Origin: Bacteroidia bacterium
GTDB lineage: Bacteria > Bacteroidota > Bacteroidia > Bacteroidales > CAJPTX01
NCBI GenBank assembly: GCA_905373665.1
Contig: CAJPTV010000012.1
Coordinates: 1-32,698, forward strand
Reading direction: 5' to 3'
DNA: 32,698 nt
Position 1 is the stretch's first letter, and each line of letters starts with the position of its first letter. Position numbers and translations under genes: made by a program. Below are positions 24,151-32,243 of the stretch, piece after piece. The notes beneath the pieces were generated by a model, which saw only the letters and a list, made by a program, of their open reading frames with translations, was not told the DNA's origin and made no database searches.

Positions 24151-26760
24151 ATGCTATCTACTCGTTACGAGCCTAAGGAAATAGAGCGCAAGTGGTATGC
24201 TTGGTGGTTAGAAAAGAATCTTTTCCACTCCGAACCCGATGGGCGCAAACCCTACACCGTGGTGATCCCGCCGCCTAACGTTACTGGGATTCTCCACATG
24301 GGGCACATGTTAAATAATACGATTCAAGATGTGCTGGTGCGGCGGGCTCGTATGCAAGGCTTTAATGCGTGTTGGGTGCCAGGGACAGACCATGCCTCAA
24401 TTGCGACAGAAGCAAAGGTGGTGGATAAGCTCCGAAAGGAGGGCATCGATAAGCATTCGCTCTCGCGCGAGGAGTTCCTTCAGCACGCTTGGGAATGGAC
24501 GCATAAGCACGGAGGGATTATCCTTGAACAATTGAAGCGACTCGGTGCTTCGTGTGATTGGGCGCGTACTGCCTTCACCATGGATGAGGTTCGTAGCGAG
24601 AGCGTCATTCATGTTTTTGTAGACCTCTATCGTAAAGGGCTGATTTACCAAGGAGTGCGGATGGTAAACTGGGATCCGCAAGCTCAAACGGCACTTAGCG
24701 ATGAGGAGGTGCTCCACGTAGAAGAGCAGTCTAAGCTTTACTATTTGCGTTATCAAGTTGTGGGGCGCGATCAAGCGCTTATTGTGGCGACCACGCGCCC
24801 AGAAACGATAATGGGGGATGTGGCGGTCTGTGTAAATCCGAACGATGAGCGTTATAAGGATCTACTGTCCTGCCGCGTGATTGTCCCTTTGGTGAACCGC
24901 GAAGTGCCGATTGTCACAGACGAGCATGTTGATCCCGCATTTGGTACAGGTATCCTCAAGATTACACCTGCCCACGCGATTGATGATTATGAAATAGGGT
25001 TGAAGTACAACCTTGAGGTGATTGATACATTTACAGAACAGGGGACTATTCGTGAAGGGATCGGTCTCTACGAGGGAATGGATCGTTTCGAGGTTCGCAA
25101 ACAAATTGTGAAAGATCTTGCGCAGGCAGGACTTCTGGAAAAAGAAGAAGACTACACCCATACCATCGGTATTAGCGAGCGTACGAAGGCTGTGATCGAA
25201 CCGAAGTTGTCTACACAGTGGTTTCTGAAAGTAGAGTCGCTTGCTAAGCGAGCGCTTGAGGCGGTAGAGAATGGTGAGATAGAACTTATGCCGTCGCGTT
25301 TTATTGGAGTTTATCGCCACTGGTTAGAAAATTCGCGTGATTGGTGTATCTCTCGACAACTCTGGTGGGGACATCGCATACCAGCCTGGTATCTTCCCGA
25401 CGGAGGCGTCGTAATAGCTCACAATGCAGAGGAAGCGCTTATTGAGGCGAAAAAGTTGAAGCCCTCAATTCGTTTAGAGGATTTGAGACAAGATGAAGAC
25501 GTCCTCGATACTTGGTATAGTTCGTGGTTATGGCCGATGTCGGTATTTGACGGCGTCCTGCATCCAGAAAATCCAGATTTTCAGTACTATTACCCAACAG
25601 CTGACCTTGTAACGGCGCCAGATATTATCTTCTTCTGGGTGGCGCGTATGGTTATGGCGGGGTATGAGTATGCGGAGAAGCGGCCATTTGAACGGGTGTA
25701 TTTTACAGGTACCGTGCGAGATATGCTACACCGCAAGATGAGTAAATCGCTCGGAAATAGCCCAGATGCACTCGAGCTCATTGACAAGTTTGGGGCTGAC
25801 GGCGTGCGTTGCGGGATGCTCTTCTGCTCCGCTGCGGGGAATGATCTCATGTTCGAGGAAAAGCTCACAGAACAAGGGCGTAACTTCAGCAATAAGATCT
25901 GGAATGCGTTTCGCCTTGTACAGGGGTGGAAAGACGACTTGCAGGACGATCCCAATCCCGAGCGAGCACATGCGATAGCGATGTTCAATGCTCGTATGAA
26001 CGAAGTGCTTTTGCTGGTGGAGAACGATATGAAAGATTATCGAATCTCCGAAGCGCTACTTGAACTTTATCGTCTCTTCTGGGACGACTTCTCCTCTTGG
26101 CTTCTTGAGTTAGTAAAACCGCGTGGAGAGCAGAGGATGGACAAGGCTTCCTTCCTCGCAATAGAGCAGATCTTCGATCGGTTGTTGCAGAATCTACATC
26201 CCTTCATGCCGTTCATTACAGAAGAACTTTGGCATAACCTTGGGGACGTAACTGCCCGTGCCGAACGGAGCATCATGCAGGAACGATTCCCCGAACTCAT
26301 AGCTCCAAACGCCGCTTTATTGGACGAATTCCGATTATTGAAGGATATGGTCGGAGGCATCCGAGCCTTGAGACAGTCGAAGGGGCTCTCTTTGAAAGAA
26401 ACGCTACCTCTACTTTATCGTGGTTCCTTTGCGATGACCGCGGAAGGCGTTGCGCTTCTAGAAATGCTCGCTTCTGTAGAGGTTAAGGGCTGTGTCGCTG
26501 AGGTACCAGAAAAATCGGCTTCTTTTATGGTGGGACTGCTCGAGTGTTTTATTCCCCTTGGTGATAAGCTCGATAACGAATCTGAAAGAGAGAAGACGGA
26601 AAAAGAGATAGAGTATTACGAGGGATTACGCGCCTTGATTCTCAAAAAGTTAGAGAACCCGAAATTCGTTAGTAAGGCGCCTGCCGCTGTGATAGATGCG
26701 GAAAAGAAGAAGCTGGCTGATACAGAAGCTAAGCTGGCAGCTCTTCGTGAACAGATGTAA
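24151..26760 (+). CDS. valS: Valyl-tRNA synthetase
   Basis: This 869-residue class I aminoacyl-tRNA synthetase charges tRNA-Val. The HIGH signature is PPPNVTGILHMGHML with HMGH at residues 49-52, and the KMSKS loop is at 529-533 (HRKMSKSLGNS). The CP1 editing domain is present (ATTRPETIMGDVAV, GTGILKITPAHAIDDYEIG). The zinc-free connective region, the anticodon-binding helical domain (FITEELWHNL) and the C-terminal coiled-coil arm (EKKKLADTEAKLAALREQM) complete the usual ValS layout. birA starts 20 bases after its stop. Confidence 0.98.
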   Translation: MLSTRYEPKEIERKWYAWWLEKNLFHSEPDGRKPYTVVIPPPNVTGILHMGHMLNNTIQDVLVRRARMQGFNACWVPGTDHASIATEAKVVDKLRKEGIDKHSLSREEFLQHAWEWTHKHGGIILEQLKRLGASCDWARTAFTMDEVRSESVIHVFVDLYRKGLIYQGVRMVNWDPQAQTALSDEEVLHVEEQSKLYYLRYQVVGRDQALIVATTRPETIMGDVAVCVNPNDERYKDLLSCRVIVPLVNREVPIVTDEHVDPAFGTGILKITPAHAIDDYEIGLKYNLEVIDTFTEQGTIREGIGLYEGMDRFEVRKQIVKDLAQAGLLEKEEDYTHTIGISERTKAVIEPKLSTQWFLKVESLAKRALEAVENGEIELMPSRFIGVYRHWLENSRDWCISRQLWWGHRIPAWYLPDGGVVIAHNAEEALIEAKKLKPSIRLEDLRQDEDVLDTWYSSWLWPMSVFDGVLHPENPDFQYYYPTADLVTAPDIIFFWVARMVMAGYEYAEKRPFERVYFTGTVRDMLHRKMSKSLGNSPDALELIDKFGADGVRCGMLFCSAAGNDLMFEEKLTEQGRNFSNKIWNAFRLVQGWKDDLQDDPNPERAHAIAMFNARMNEVLLLVENDMKDYRISEALLELYRLFWDDFSSWLLELVKPRGEQRMDKASFLAIEQIFDRLLQNLHPFMPFITEELWHNLGDVTARAERSIMQERFPELIAPNAALLDEFRLLKDMVGGIRALRQSKGLSLKETLPLLYRGSFAMTAEGVALLEMLASVEVKGCVAEVPEKSASFMVGLLECFIPLGDKLDNESEREKTEKEIEYYEGLRALILKKLENPKFVSKAPAAVIDAEKKKLADTEAKLAALREQM

Positions 26761-26780
26761 GATTGTCCGATTCTTAACCC

Positions 26781-27512
26781 ATGTTGCACCGTATTGTTCT
26801 TGCCTCATTAGACTCTACGAACAAGTACGTAGAAGAACACATCGAGGAGCTACACCCCCCAACTCTCGTCTTTGCTGCACAACAAAAACGAGGGAAAGGG
26901 CAGGGGACAAATCGTTGGGATTCGCAACTTGGAGACGTTACTTTCACGCTTTTTTCGGGCTTAGGGGCAATTCAGGTAACCTCTTTCTTCTTAATCTCGC
27001 AGATCGTCTCCTTGGAGATCGTAAATCTCTTGGAAGAGTTTGGGGTTGTCGCACGGATTAAGTGGCCTAATGATATCTTGGTCGGTCTGGAGAAGATTTG
27101 TGGAATTCTCATTCGTACTCAAGTAGAGGGGTCTGTGTTTAAGAGTGCTACTATCGGAATTGGCTTGAATATCGAAAAGCGTTTTGAAAGTCCTAAGCAC
27201 TATAACCCGCCTGCAACTGCGGTGAAAAACCTCGTTCCTGACTTTTCGCTATCGCCGATGCAAGTGAGTGATCAGCTTGCCGAGCGAATCCTGCGCGCCA
27301 TAGAGGGGTATACGGTAGATAAATCGCAGTCTATTCGAGCTGCCTACTGGGAGCGAATGTTTCGGAATCAAGGAATGCATCCTTTTCTCTTGCGAGGTGT
27401 GCGTGTTGAGGCGCGTATAACCGCTGTCTGTGATAACGGGGAATTGCATCTTCAAGATGTATCGGGAAAGGAATACCATTGCTCCTTTAAGGATGTCAGT
27501 TTCCTTTTTTGA
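26781..27512 (+). CDS. birA: Biotin--[acetyl-CoA-carboxylase] ligase (monofunctional)
   Basis: This 243-residue enzyme activates biotin with ATP and attaches it to the carrier lysine of biotin-dependent carboxylases. It contains LDSTNKYVEEH, a biotin/AMP loop variant QQKRGKGQGTNRWDS, the catalytic segment IKWPNDILVGLEKICGIL and GIGLNIEK. The C-terminal small domain ends in LHLQDVSGKEYHCSFKDVSFLF. There is no N-terminal helix-turn-helix, so it cannot act as the biotin operon repressor as E. coli BirA does. It is the third gene after typA and valS, 20 bases from valS. Confidence 0.94.
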   Translation: MLHRIVLASLDSTNKYVEEHIEELHPPTLVFAAQQKRGKGQGTNRWDSQLGDVTFTLFSGLGAIQVTSFFLISQIVSLEIVNLLEEFGVVARIKWPNDILVGLEKICGILIRTQVEGSVFKSATIGIGLNIEKRFESPKHYNPPATAVKNLVPDFSLSPMQVSDQLAERILRAIEGYTVDKSQSIRAAYWERMFRNQGMHPFLLRGVRVEARITAVCDNGELHLQDVSGKEYHCSFKDVSFLF

Positions 27513-27547
27513 GAAAACCGAGAAGCGTGCTGTAGACAAGGAGGAGA

Positions 27548-27579
27548 TTTGTTTATTCCAAAATAAAGTTATACTTTTG
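27548..27579 (+). promoter_or_regulatory. Promoter of tRNA-Cys
   Basis: TTTG (27548-27551), a 20-base spacer and TACTTTTG (27572-27579) match the Bacteroidota housekeeping promoter exactly. The tRNA starts about 50 bases downstream. Confidence 0.75.
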
Positions 27580-27631
27580 TGTGCGTTCAGGGGGTTCTCA
27601 ATCCTCATTACGTAGTGTTGTTCGATGAATC

Positions 27632-27702
27632 GGTATCATGGCCGAGTGGTTAGGCAGAGGTCTGCAAAACCTCGTACAGCGGTTCGAATCCGCTTGATAC
27701 CT
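27632..27702 (+). tRNA. tRNA-Cys (anticodon GCA)
   Basis: A complete cloverleaf is visible. The acceptor stem is GGTATCA (27632-27638) with TGATACC (27695-27701). The anticodon stem is GAGGT/ACCTC around loop CTGCAAA, with anticodon GCA at 27664-27666. The T-arm is GCGGTTCGAATCCGC. The discriminator base at 27702 is T, as expected for tRNA-Cys. CCA is not encoded. A consensus promoter precedes it and a terminator follows. Confidence 0.95.
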
Positions 27703-27735
27703 CTTGCATGAAACATGCGGTTTTCTTCTGACAGG

Positions 27736-27759
27736 GGGCGGTTTATACCGTCCTTTTTT
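27736..27759 (+). terminator. Terminator after tRNA-Cys
   Basis: GGGCGGT (27736-27742) pairs with ACCGTCC (27747-27753, one G-T pair) around TTAT, followed by six T, 34 bases after the tRNA. Confidence 0.85.
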
Positions 27760-27882
27760 ATTGGGGGTATCGCTCTTTTGTGCGTTGCGGAGAGAGAGGC
27801 TGTGCTGATCTCTTTTGAAGCTAGGTTCCCTCCTGTCATACTAGCCCCATTGTGCATCTTTGCTGCTTTTTAGAACACCAAG

Positions 27883-29190
27883 ATGGATATTGTCATTGTT
27901 GGAGTCGGATATGTTGGGCTCGTTACAGGAGCTTGCTTTGCAGAATTAGGAAATACGGTCTATTGTGTCGATAAGGATCCTGAAAAGATGGAACTCCTAC
28001 GGCACGGCGAACTCCCTATTTATGAGCCTCATTTAGCTCAACTTGTGGCGCGAAATAGGGCTGCTGGTCGTCTTTATTTCGCCGAGGAGCTTGCTGATGT
28101 ATTGCAGCAGGCAGACGTACTTTTTATTGCCGTTGGGACGCCGATGTCTTCTGATGGGAGTGCTGATTTAACGGCCGTCTTTGAGGTTGCTGCGGAGATC
28201 GGGCAACATCTTAGTAAATATCTTCTCATTGTCAACAAAAGTACCGTACCTGTTGGGACAGCCGATCGGGTAAAGGAGATTGTAGCTGCGAAACTTGCTC
28301 AGCGCAAGGCTTTAGATATCTGTTTTGATGTCGCTTCTAATCCAGAATTCTTAAAAGAAGGGGCGGCTATCGATGATTTTATGAAACCTGACCGTGTTGT
28401 CGTCGGGGTAGAGACAGAGAAAGCGCGCGAGATTATGACAAGGCTTTACAAGCCCATGTTGTTAAACAATTTCCGTGTTCTTTTTATGGACGTTCGTTCG
28501 GCCGAGATGACTAAATACGCAGCAAATGCGATGCTTGCCACGCGTATTAGCTTTATGAACGAGCTGGCCAACCTTTGCGAACGCGTGGGAGCGAGTGTCT
28601 CTTCTGTTCGCAACGGAATCGGTTCGGATTCGAGAATTGGGAATCGTTTTCTCTATGCAGGGTGTGGCTACGGAGGTTCGTGTTTACCTAAGGACGTCAG
28701 GGCGCTTGAATGTGTAGCGAAGGAGAATGGGCTTCAATTTCATCTTCTAGACGCTGTGCAACGGGTTAATGAGCTCCAGAAAACGAGGCTTTTTGCCAAA
28801 TTCTATGACTATTTCTCTGGCAACATTGCTGGACGTCGTGTAGCTATATGGGGGTTGGCTTTTAAGCCAGGAACTGACGATATGAGAGAAGCACCATCGC
28901 TTACCCTCATTCGCCAACTCCTAGAGGGAGGGTGCTTGGTGCAAGTATATGACCCCGTAGCAATGCCTGTTGCTCGTAAGATTTTAGGAGAAAGTGTCGT
29001 TTATGGGCATGATATTTATGACTCGGCGATGGGGGTTAGTGCGATTTTCCACGTTACGGAGTGGAAGGAATACCGGATGCCTGACTGGCGTCGTCTTGCC
29101 TCCTTAGTCGCAGAACCATTGCTTATTGATGGGCGAAATGTGTTTGAAGTAGCTGATGTGAAGCCATTTTGCTACCTACACATCGGGTAA
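27883..29190 (+). CDS. ugd: UDP-glucose/GDP-mannose dehydrogenase family protein, likely UDP-glucose 6-dehydrogenase
   Basis: This 435-residue cytoplasmic enzyme oxidises UDP-glucose twice with NAD to UDP-glucuronate, a precursor for capsule or lipopolysaccharide sugars. The N-terminal NAD-binding fold starts with VGVGYVGLVTGACFAELGN (glycines 7, 9 and 12). The catalytic cysteine is Cys267 in GCGYGGSCLPKDVRAL. NKSTVPVGTAD, SNPEFLKEGAAIDDFMKPDR and the C-terminal GLAFKPGTDDMREAPS are family signatures. Length fits the bacterial UGD group. Family members that use other UDP- or GDP-sugars cannot be excluded by eye. It appears to be a single-gene unit; no clear promoter was found in the 123 bases after the tRNA terminator. 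Confidence 0.92.
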   Translation: MDIVIVGVGYVGLVTGACFAELGNTVYCVDKDPEKMELLRHGELPIYEPHLAQLVARNRAAGRLYFAEELADVLQQADVLFIAVGTPMSSDGSADLTAVFEVAAEIGQHLSKYLLIVNKSTVPVGTADRVKEIVAAKLAQRKALDICFDVASNPEFLKEGAAIDDFMKPDRVVVGVETEKAREIMTRLYKPMLLNNFRVLFMDVRSAEMTKYAANAMLATRISFMNELANLCERVGASVSSVRNGIGSDSRIGNRFLYAGCGYGGSCLPKDVRALECVAKENGLQFHLLDAVQRVNELQKTRLFAKFYDYFSGNIAGRRVAIWGLAFKPGTDDMREAPSLTLIRQLLEGGCLVQVYDPVAMPVARKILGESVVYGHDIYDSAMGVSAIFHVTEWKEYRMPDWRRLASLVAEPLLIDGRNVFEVADVKPFCYLHIG

Positions 29191-29252
29191 GTTATCGGAA
29201 ATATTAAGAGGGAATATTCGCGTTGTATACGGGAATGTGTTGGATTATTTTT

Positions 29253-29260
29253 TACTTTTG
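29253..29260 (+). promoter_or_regulatory. -7 promoter element of the lipoprotein gene
   Basis: TACTTTTG matches TAnnTTTG exactly. It lies 12 bases before a strong Shine-Dalgarno AGGAGG (29272-29277), which is itself seven bases from a GTG at 29285. Confidence 0.5.
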
Positions 29261-29305
29261 TTCTCAAATACAGGAGGTCTTAAAGTGAGTGTAAAAGAGT
29301 AGTTA

Positions 29306-30043
29306 TTGCGTTGTGTCTCTTTCGTTGCAGCAGGTGTTGCGCTTTGGAGTTGCACTCCAGAGAAGATTCAAAGTGGCGATCCTACTCCTGCTGGTGTCGT
29401 GTCGCAGCCCGGAGGCAGTGGCTCTAATCTAGGTGGAGGTAGCAATCCTAGCGGCGGTTCTAACGAGGGGGCATGGCTCGGAGATTATCAGGTAGTCTCT
29501 CTAAGGCTTGAGGGAGCAACTCAATTCTTTTATTTGCAAAGTGGACGTAGAGAAGAATCAAACTCTTCTCTTTGGAATTTCTCTCAAAATGTTTTTCCAG
29601 AATTAGAGTGGGTGGCTTCACGTTTTATTTCCTCTGTTGGTAAGGCTTGGGAATATATTCAGCGGAGTTCGATCAGCTTTCTCGCTGATAATGAAATAAA
29701 GGTTCACGTGAATGGGTCTTTCCAGCAGTACGATATAAATGGTCGTTGGAGTATTCGCGGTGAAAAGAAAACATTAAAGATCTCCTCTGAGAAGATAGCT
29801 CTATGGTCTGTGAAAGAAGGGGGCGATCTCTTTTTCAAGAAAGCAGATACTACATTTGAGGTTGTCGGTTCTGATATCATTTGTAAATGCGACGTTGCGC
29901 CTCTCTTTACTCAAGTAATTGAGGAATTGAAGAAACACTATGCAGGTGATGAGGAGTATGTAGGACATTTAACCAATTTACAGAAGAATCATCTAGAGCA
30001 ACTCAAAAATGCAAAGTTTGTATTAGTCTTGCGTAAGCTCTAG
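29306..30043 (+). CDS. Hypothetical lipoprotein, possibly amber-interrupted at its start
   Basis: This 245-residue protein starts at TTG 29306 with a short signal sequence ending in LWSC (Cys16), a weak lipobox. A Gly/Ser-rich linker (about residues 32-52) and a globular domain with alternating strands (GRWSIRGEKKTLKISS) follow. No family is recognised; a lipocalin-like or similar small beta domain is possible. The start is odd. An AGGAGG at 29272 is ideally spaced for GTG 29285, but that frame reads VSVKE, then an amber TAG at 29300-29302, then LLRC and the rest of the signal sequence. Either translation begins at TTG 29306, perhaps by reinitiation, or the gene carries a nonsense mutation at codon 6. 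It is followed by a terminator. Confidence 0.65.
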   Translation: MRCVSFVAAGVALWSCTPEKIQSGDPTPAGVVSQPGGSGSNLGGGSNPSGGSNEGAWLGDYQVVSLRLEGATQFFYLQSGRREESNSSLWNFSQNVFPELEWVASRFISSVGKAWEYIQRSSISFLADNEIKVHVNGSFQQYDINGRWSIRGEKKTLKISSEKIALWSVKEGGDLFFKKADTTFEVVGSDIICKCDVAPLFTQVIEELKKHYAGDEEYVGHLTNLQKNHLEQLKNAKFVLVLRKL

Positions 30044-30065
30044 TTTTTACTTCAGTCATCTTTAT

Positions 30066-30107
30066 AGCAGCGGTTCACTTGAAAAGAGAGAGCCGCTGCT
30101 TCTTTTT
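30066..30107 (+). terminator. Terminator of the lipoprotein gene
   Basis: AGCAGCGG (30066-30073) pairs with CCGCTGCT (30093-30100), followed by the T-rich TCTTTTT. It lies 22 bases after the stop. Confidence 0.8.
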
Positions 30108-30193
30108 GAATCCCTATTCTCTTTGTTTGGGTAATCTATTTAGAGCACAATATCGAAGACAATTTATTTTTGGAATATAAATTTCCAGAACTG

Positions 30194-30224
30194 TTGGATG
30201 CATTCCACACGTTTTATATCTTTG
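30194..30224 (+). promoter_or_regulatory. Candidate promoter of the chemoreceptor gene
   Basis: TATCTTTG (30217-30224) matches TAnnTTTG exactly. TTGG (30194-30197), one base off TTTG, lies 19 bases upstream. The start codon is 70 bases downstream. Confidence 0.5.
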
Positions 30225-30294
30225 TTCTCAAAGTTGAGCATCCTTGTTAACGATGCTGTGGCTGTGTGTATGTATGACATAATAAAAATGTGCC

Positions 30295-32193
30295 ATGTTG
30301 CTGAAGAATGTATCTCTCGCAACTAAGGTTGTCACTTTAACAACCTTAGCAGCTACCTTTGTTGCAGGATTGTTATTGGTGATTCTCTACTTGACCTCTA
30401 TGAGTGCTGGCAATAAGGCAGCGAGGGCTCGTATTGAGTATCTCGGACAAGATGTCTCTTTTGACCTCGGCTTGAAAGTCAGTCGGGGGGTGAACCTTGT
30501 ACATGTGATCTCATGTATGCTTTCTTCCGAATTGCAACAAGGACATCAGCGTGAGGATCTTATTAACTATTGTGAGAATGCTTTGCAATACTACCCTGAT
30601 GTTCTCGGGGTTGTGCTTGCATTTGAGCCTGATGCCTTTGATGGAGAAGACAGGCTTCATATCGGGGCAAGAGGGTCAAACTCTCAGGGACGTTTTGTGC
30701 CCGTGATTTCTCGCACGGCAGATGGTAAGTCGATTCTTGTGGATACTGCGATAAATTATCGTGTTGATACGCCTGATTCTTGGTATTTTAACCCCAAACG
30801 TACCTTGCGTATGCATGTTACAGAACCCTATAGTGCGGTTATTGATGGTCGTCTCCGAACCATGTTTACTGCAAGTGCGCCGGTGGTTTATCAAGGAAAG
30901 TTTCGTGGTGTGATAGAAGTCGATATCGAGCTGGAAACGGTTACAAATTGGATTTCAAATCTTGAACTTTTAGATGGTAAAGTCCGAACCACAATCTTTA
31001 CACCTGGACGGAAATTGCTTGTCTCTTCCAAATCTGTGAATGAAGATATCGAACTCCCCGAGGTTGAATCTGTCCCACAGCTCTCAGAAGAAGAGGAAGC
31101 GGAAATACAAAAGGGTAATCTGGTCTATCACGATAAAGACGGTGTTATGACTCTTTATACGCCGCTGTATTTTGGCTCTAGCTTAAAACCCGTGCTTTTG
31201 TCTGTCTCGGTACTTCGTAAGGAGATTCTACGACCGCTTTACAATACAATCGCATTCTCTGTACTAATAACATTGGCTTTGGCTATCTTCTTCACTGCTT
31301 TTTTTGCGATACTCGTTTCTCGTTTAGTACGTCCCTTGACGATTATTACCAATGAGATTATGCGCATCTCGCAGGGGGATCTTACCGTCGAATCAATACG
31401 CGTTGGGGCTCGTACCGATGAAGTGGGACGTATTGCGCGCTATTTCAATGATATGGCGACGAAGTTGCGTTCTATGATAGCTGAGATCCAATCCTCTACG
31501 GAGCGTATGACCAGTGCGAGCTCTCAGATTCAGAGCTCTTCGGAGGCTGTGGCAAACTCTGCGGCAAACGAAGCAGCCTCTACCCAAGAGATACAAGCTC
31601 AATGTTCTAGCATCTTGGATATCTATAATTCGGATCGGAACGAATTGAATGAGACCTACTCGCTTGTCGATCAGATTACAGAAAGTATTGTCGTACTCAC
31701 CAAGGGGGTTAATGAAACCCACGAGCGGCTTTATGATATTGTGAGATACGAGAAGAAACTCATTGGCATTGCGCAGCAAACCAATATTTTAGCATTGAAC
31801 GCTGCCGTAGAAGCCGCAAGAGCGGGAGAGCATGGGCGTGGTTTTGCTGTGGTAGCAGGAGAAGTCCGTACCTTGGCGGAACAGAGTGCCGAAATCGTGA
31901 AGAATGTGACCGATTTAGGGCAGAGTTCTATGCAGGCCTCACAAGAGACGATTGCTTCAATGGGTGAGTTGCAGCGGATGATGGGGGGGATCATCGTAAG
32001 CGTTACAGCGCTAAACGATAACGGAGAACGAATCCTCGATTTCTTGCAACAGATTACGACAGCGGTGACTACGTTAAGCGATACGGCGCAGGAGAATGCA
32101 GCCGTCGCAGAGGAGTTGGCGGCTGGAGGACAATCCCTTACAGACCATGCAGGGCTGCTACATGCCGAGGTGGAAAAGTTTAAGGTGCAATAA
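30295..32193 (+). CDS. Methyl-accepting chemotaxis protein (Cache-HAMP-signalling domain)
   Basis: This 632-residue membrane chemoreceptor has a first membrane helix at about residues 10-33. A periplasmic double-Cache-type sensor follows (about 40-305, with YYPDVLGVVLAFEPDAF, DSWYFN and GVIEVDIELE). A second membrane helix lies at about 318-342 and a HAMP domain after it (RLVRPLTIITNEIMRISQGD). The cytoplasmic signalling coiled coil has the conserved tip QTNILALNAAVEAARAGE starting at residue 495, then GRGFAVVAGEVRTLAEQS. No CheR-binding pentapeptide is at the C-terminus. Such receptors normally control a CheA kinase through CheW; neither is encoded in this window. The ligand is unknown; small organic acids or amino acids are typical for Cache sensors. 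Confidence 0.94.
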   Translation: MLLKNVSLATKVVTLTTLAATFVAGLLLVILYLTSMSAGNKAARARIEYLGQDVSFDLGLKVSRGVNLVHVISCMLSSELQQGHQREDLINYCENALQYYPDVLGVVLAFEPDAFDGEDRLHIGARGSNSQGRFVPVISRTADGKSILVDTAINYRVDTPDSWYFNPKRTLRMHVTEPYSAVIDGRLRTMFTASAPVVYQGKFRGVIEVDIELETVTNWISNLELLDGKVRTTIFTPGRKLLVSSKSVNEDIELPEVESVPQLSEEEEAEIQKGNLVYHDKDGVMTLYTPLYFGSSLKPVLLSVSVLRKEILRPLYNTIAFSVLITLALAIFFTAFFAILVSRLVRPLTIITNEIMRISQGDLTVESIRVGARTDEVGRIARYFNDMATKLRSMIAEIQSSTERMTSASSQIQSSSEAVANSAANEAASTQEIQAQCSSILDIYNSDRNELNETYSLVDQITESIVVLTKGVNETHERLYDIVRYEKKLIGIAQQTNILALNAAVEAARAGEHGRGFAVVAGEVRTLAEQSAEIVKNVTDLGQSSMQASQETIASMGELQRMMGGIIVSVTALNDNGERILDFLQQITTAVTTLSDTAQENAAVAEELAAGGQSLTDHAGLLHAEVEKFKVQ

Positions 32194-32243
32194 GATTCTC
32201 TCCTACTTTGAGACAAGTGTTTTAAGAACGATAGGTCTACTTT

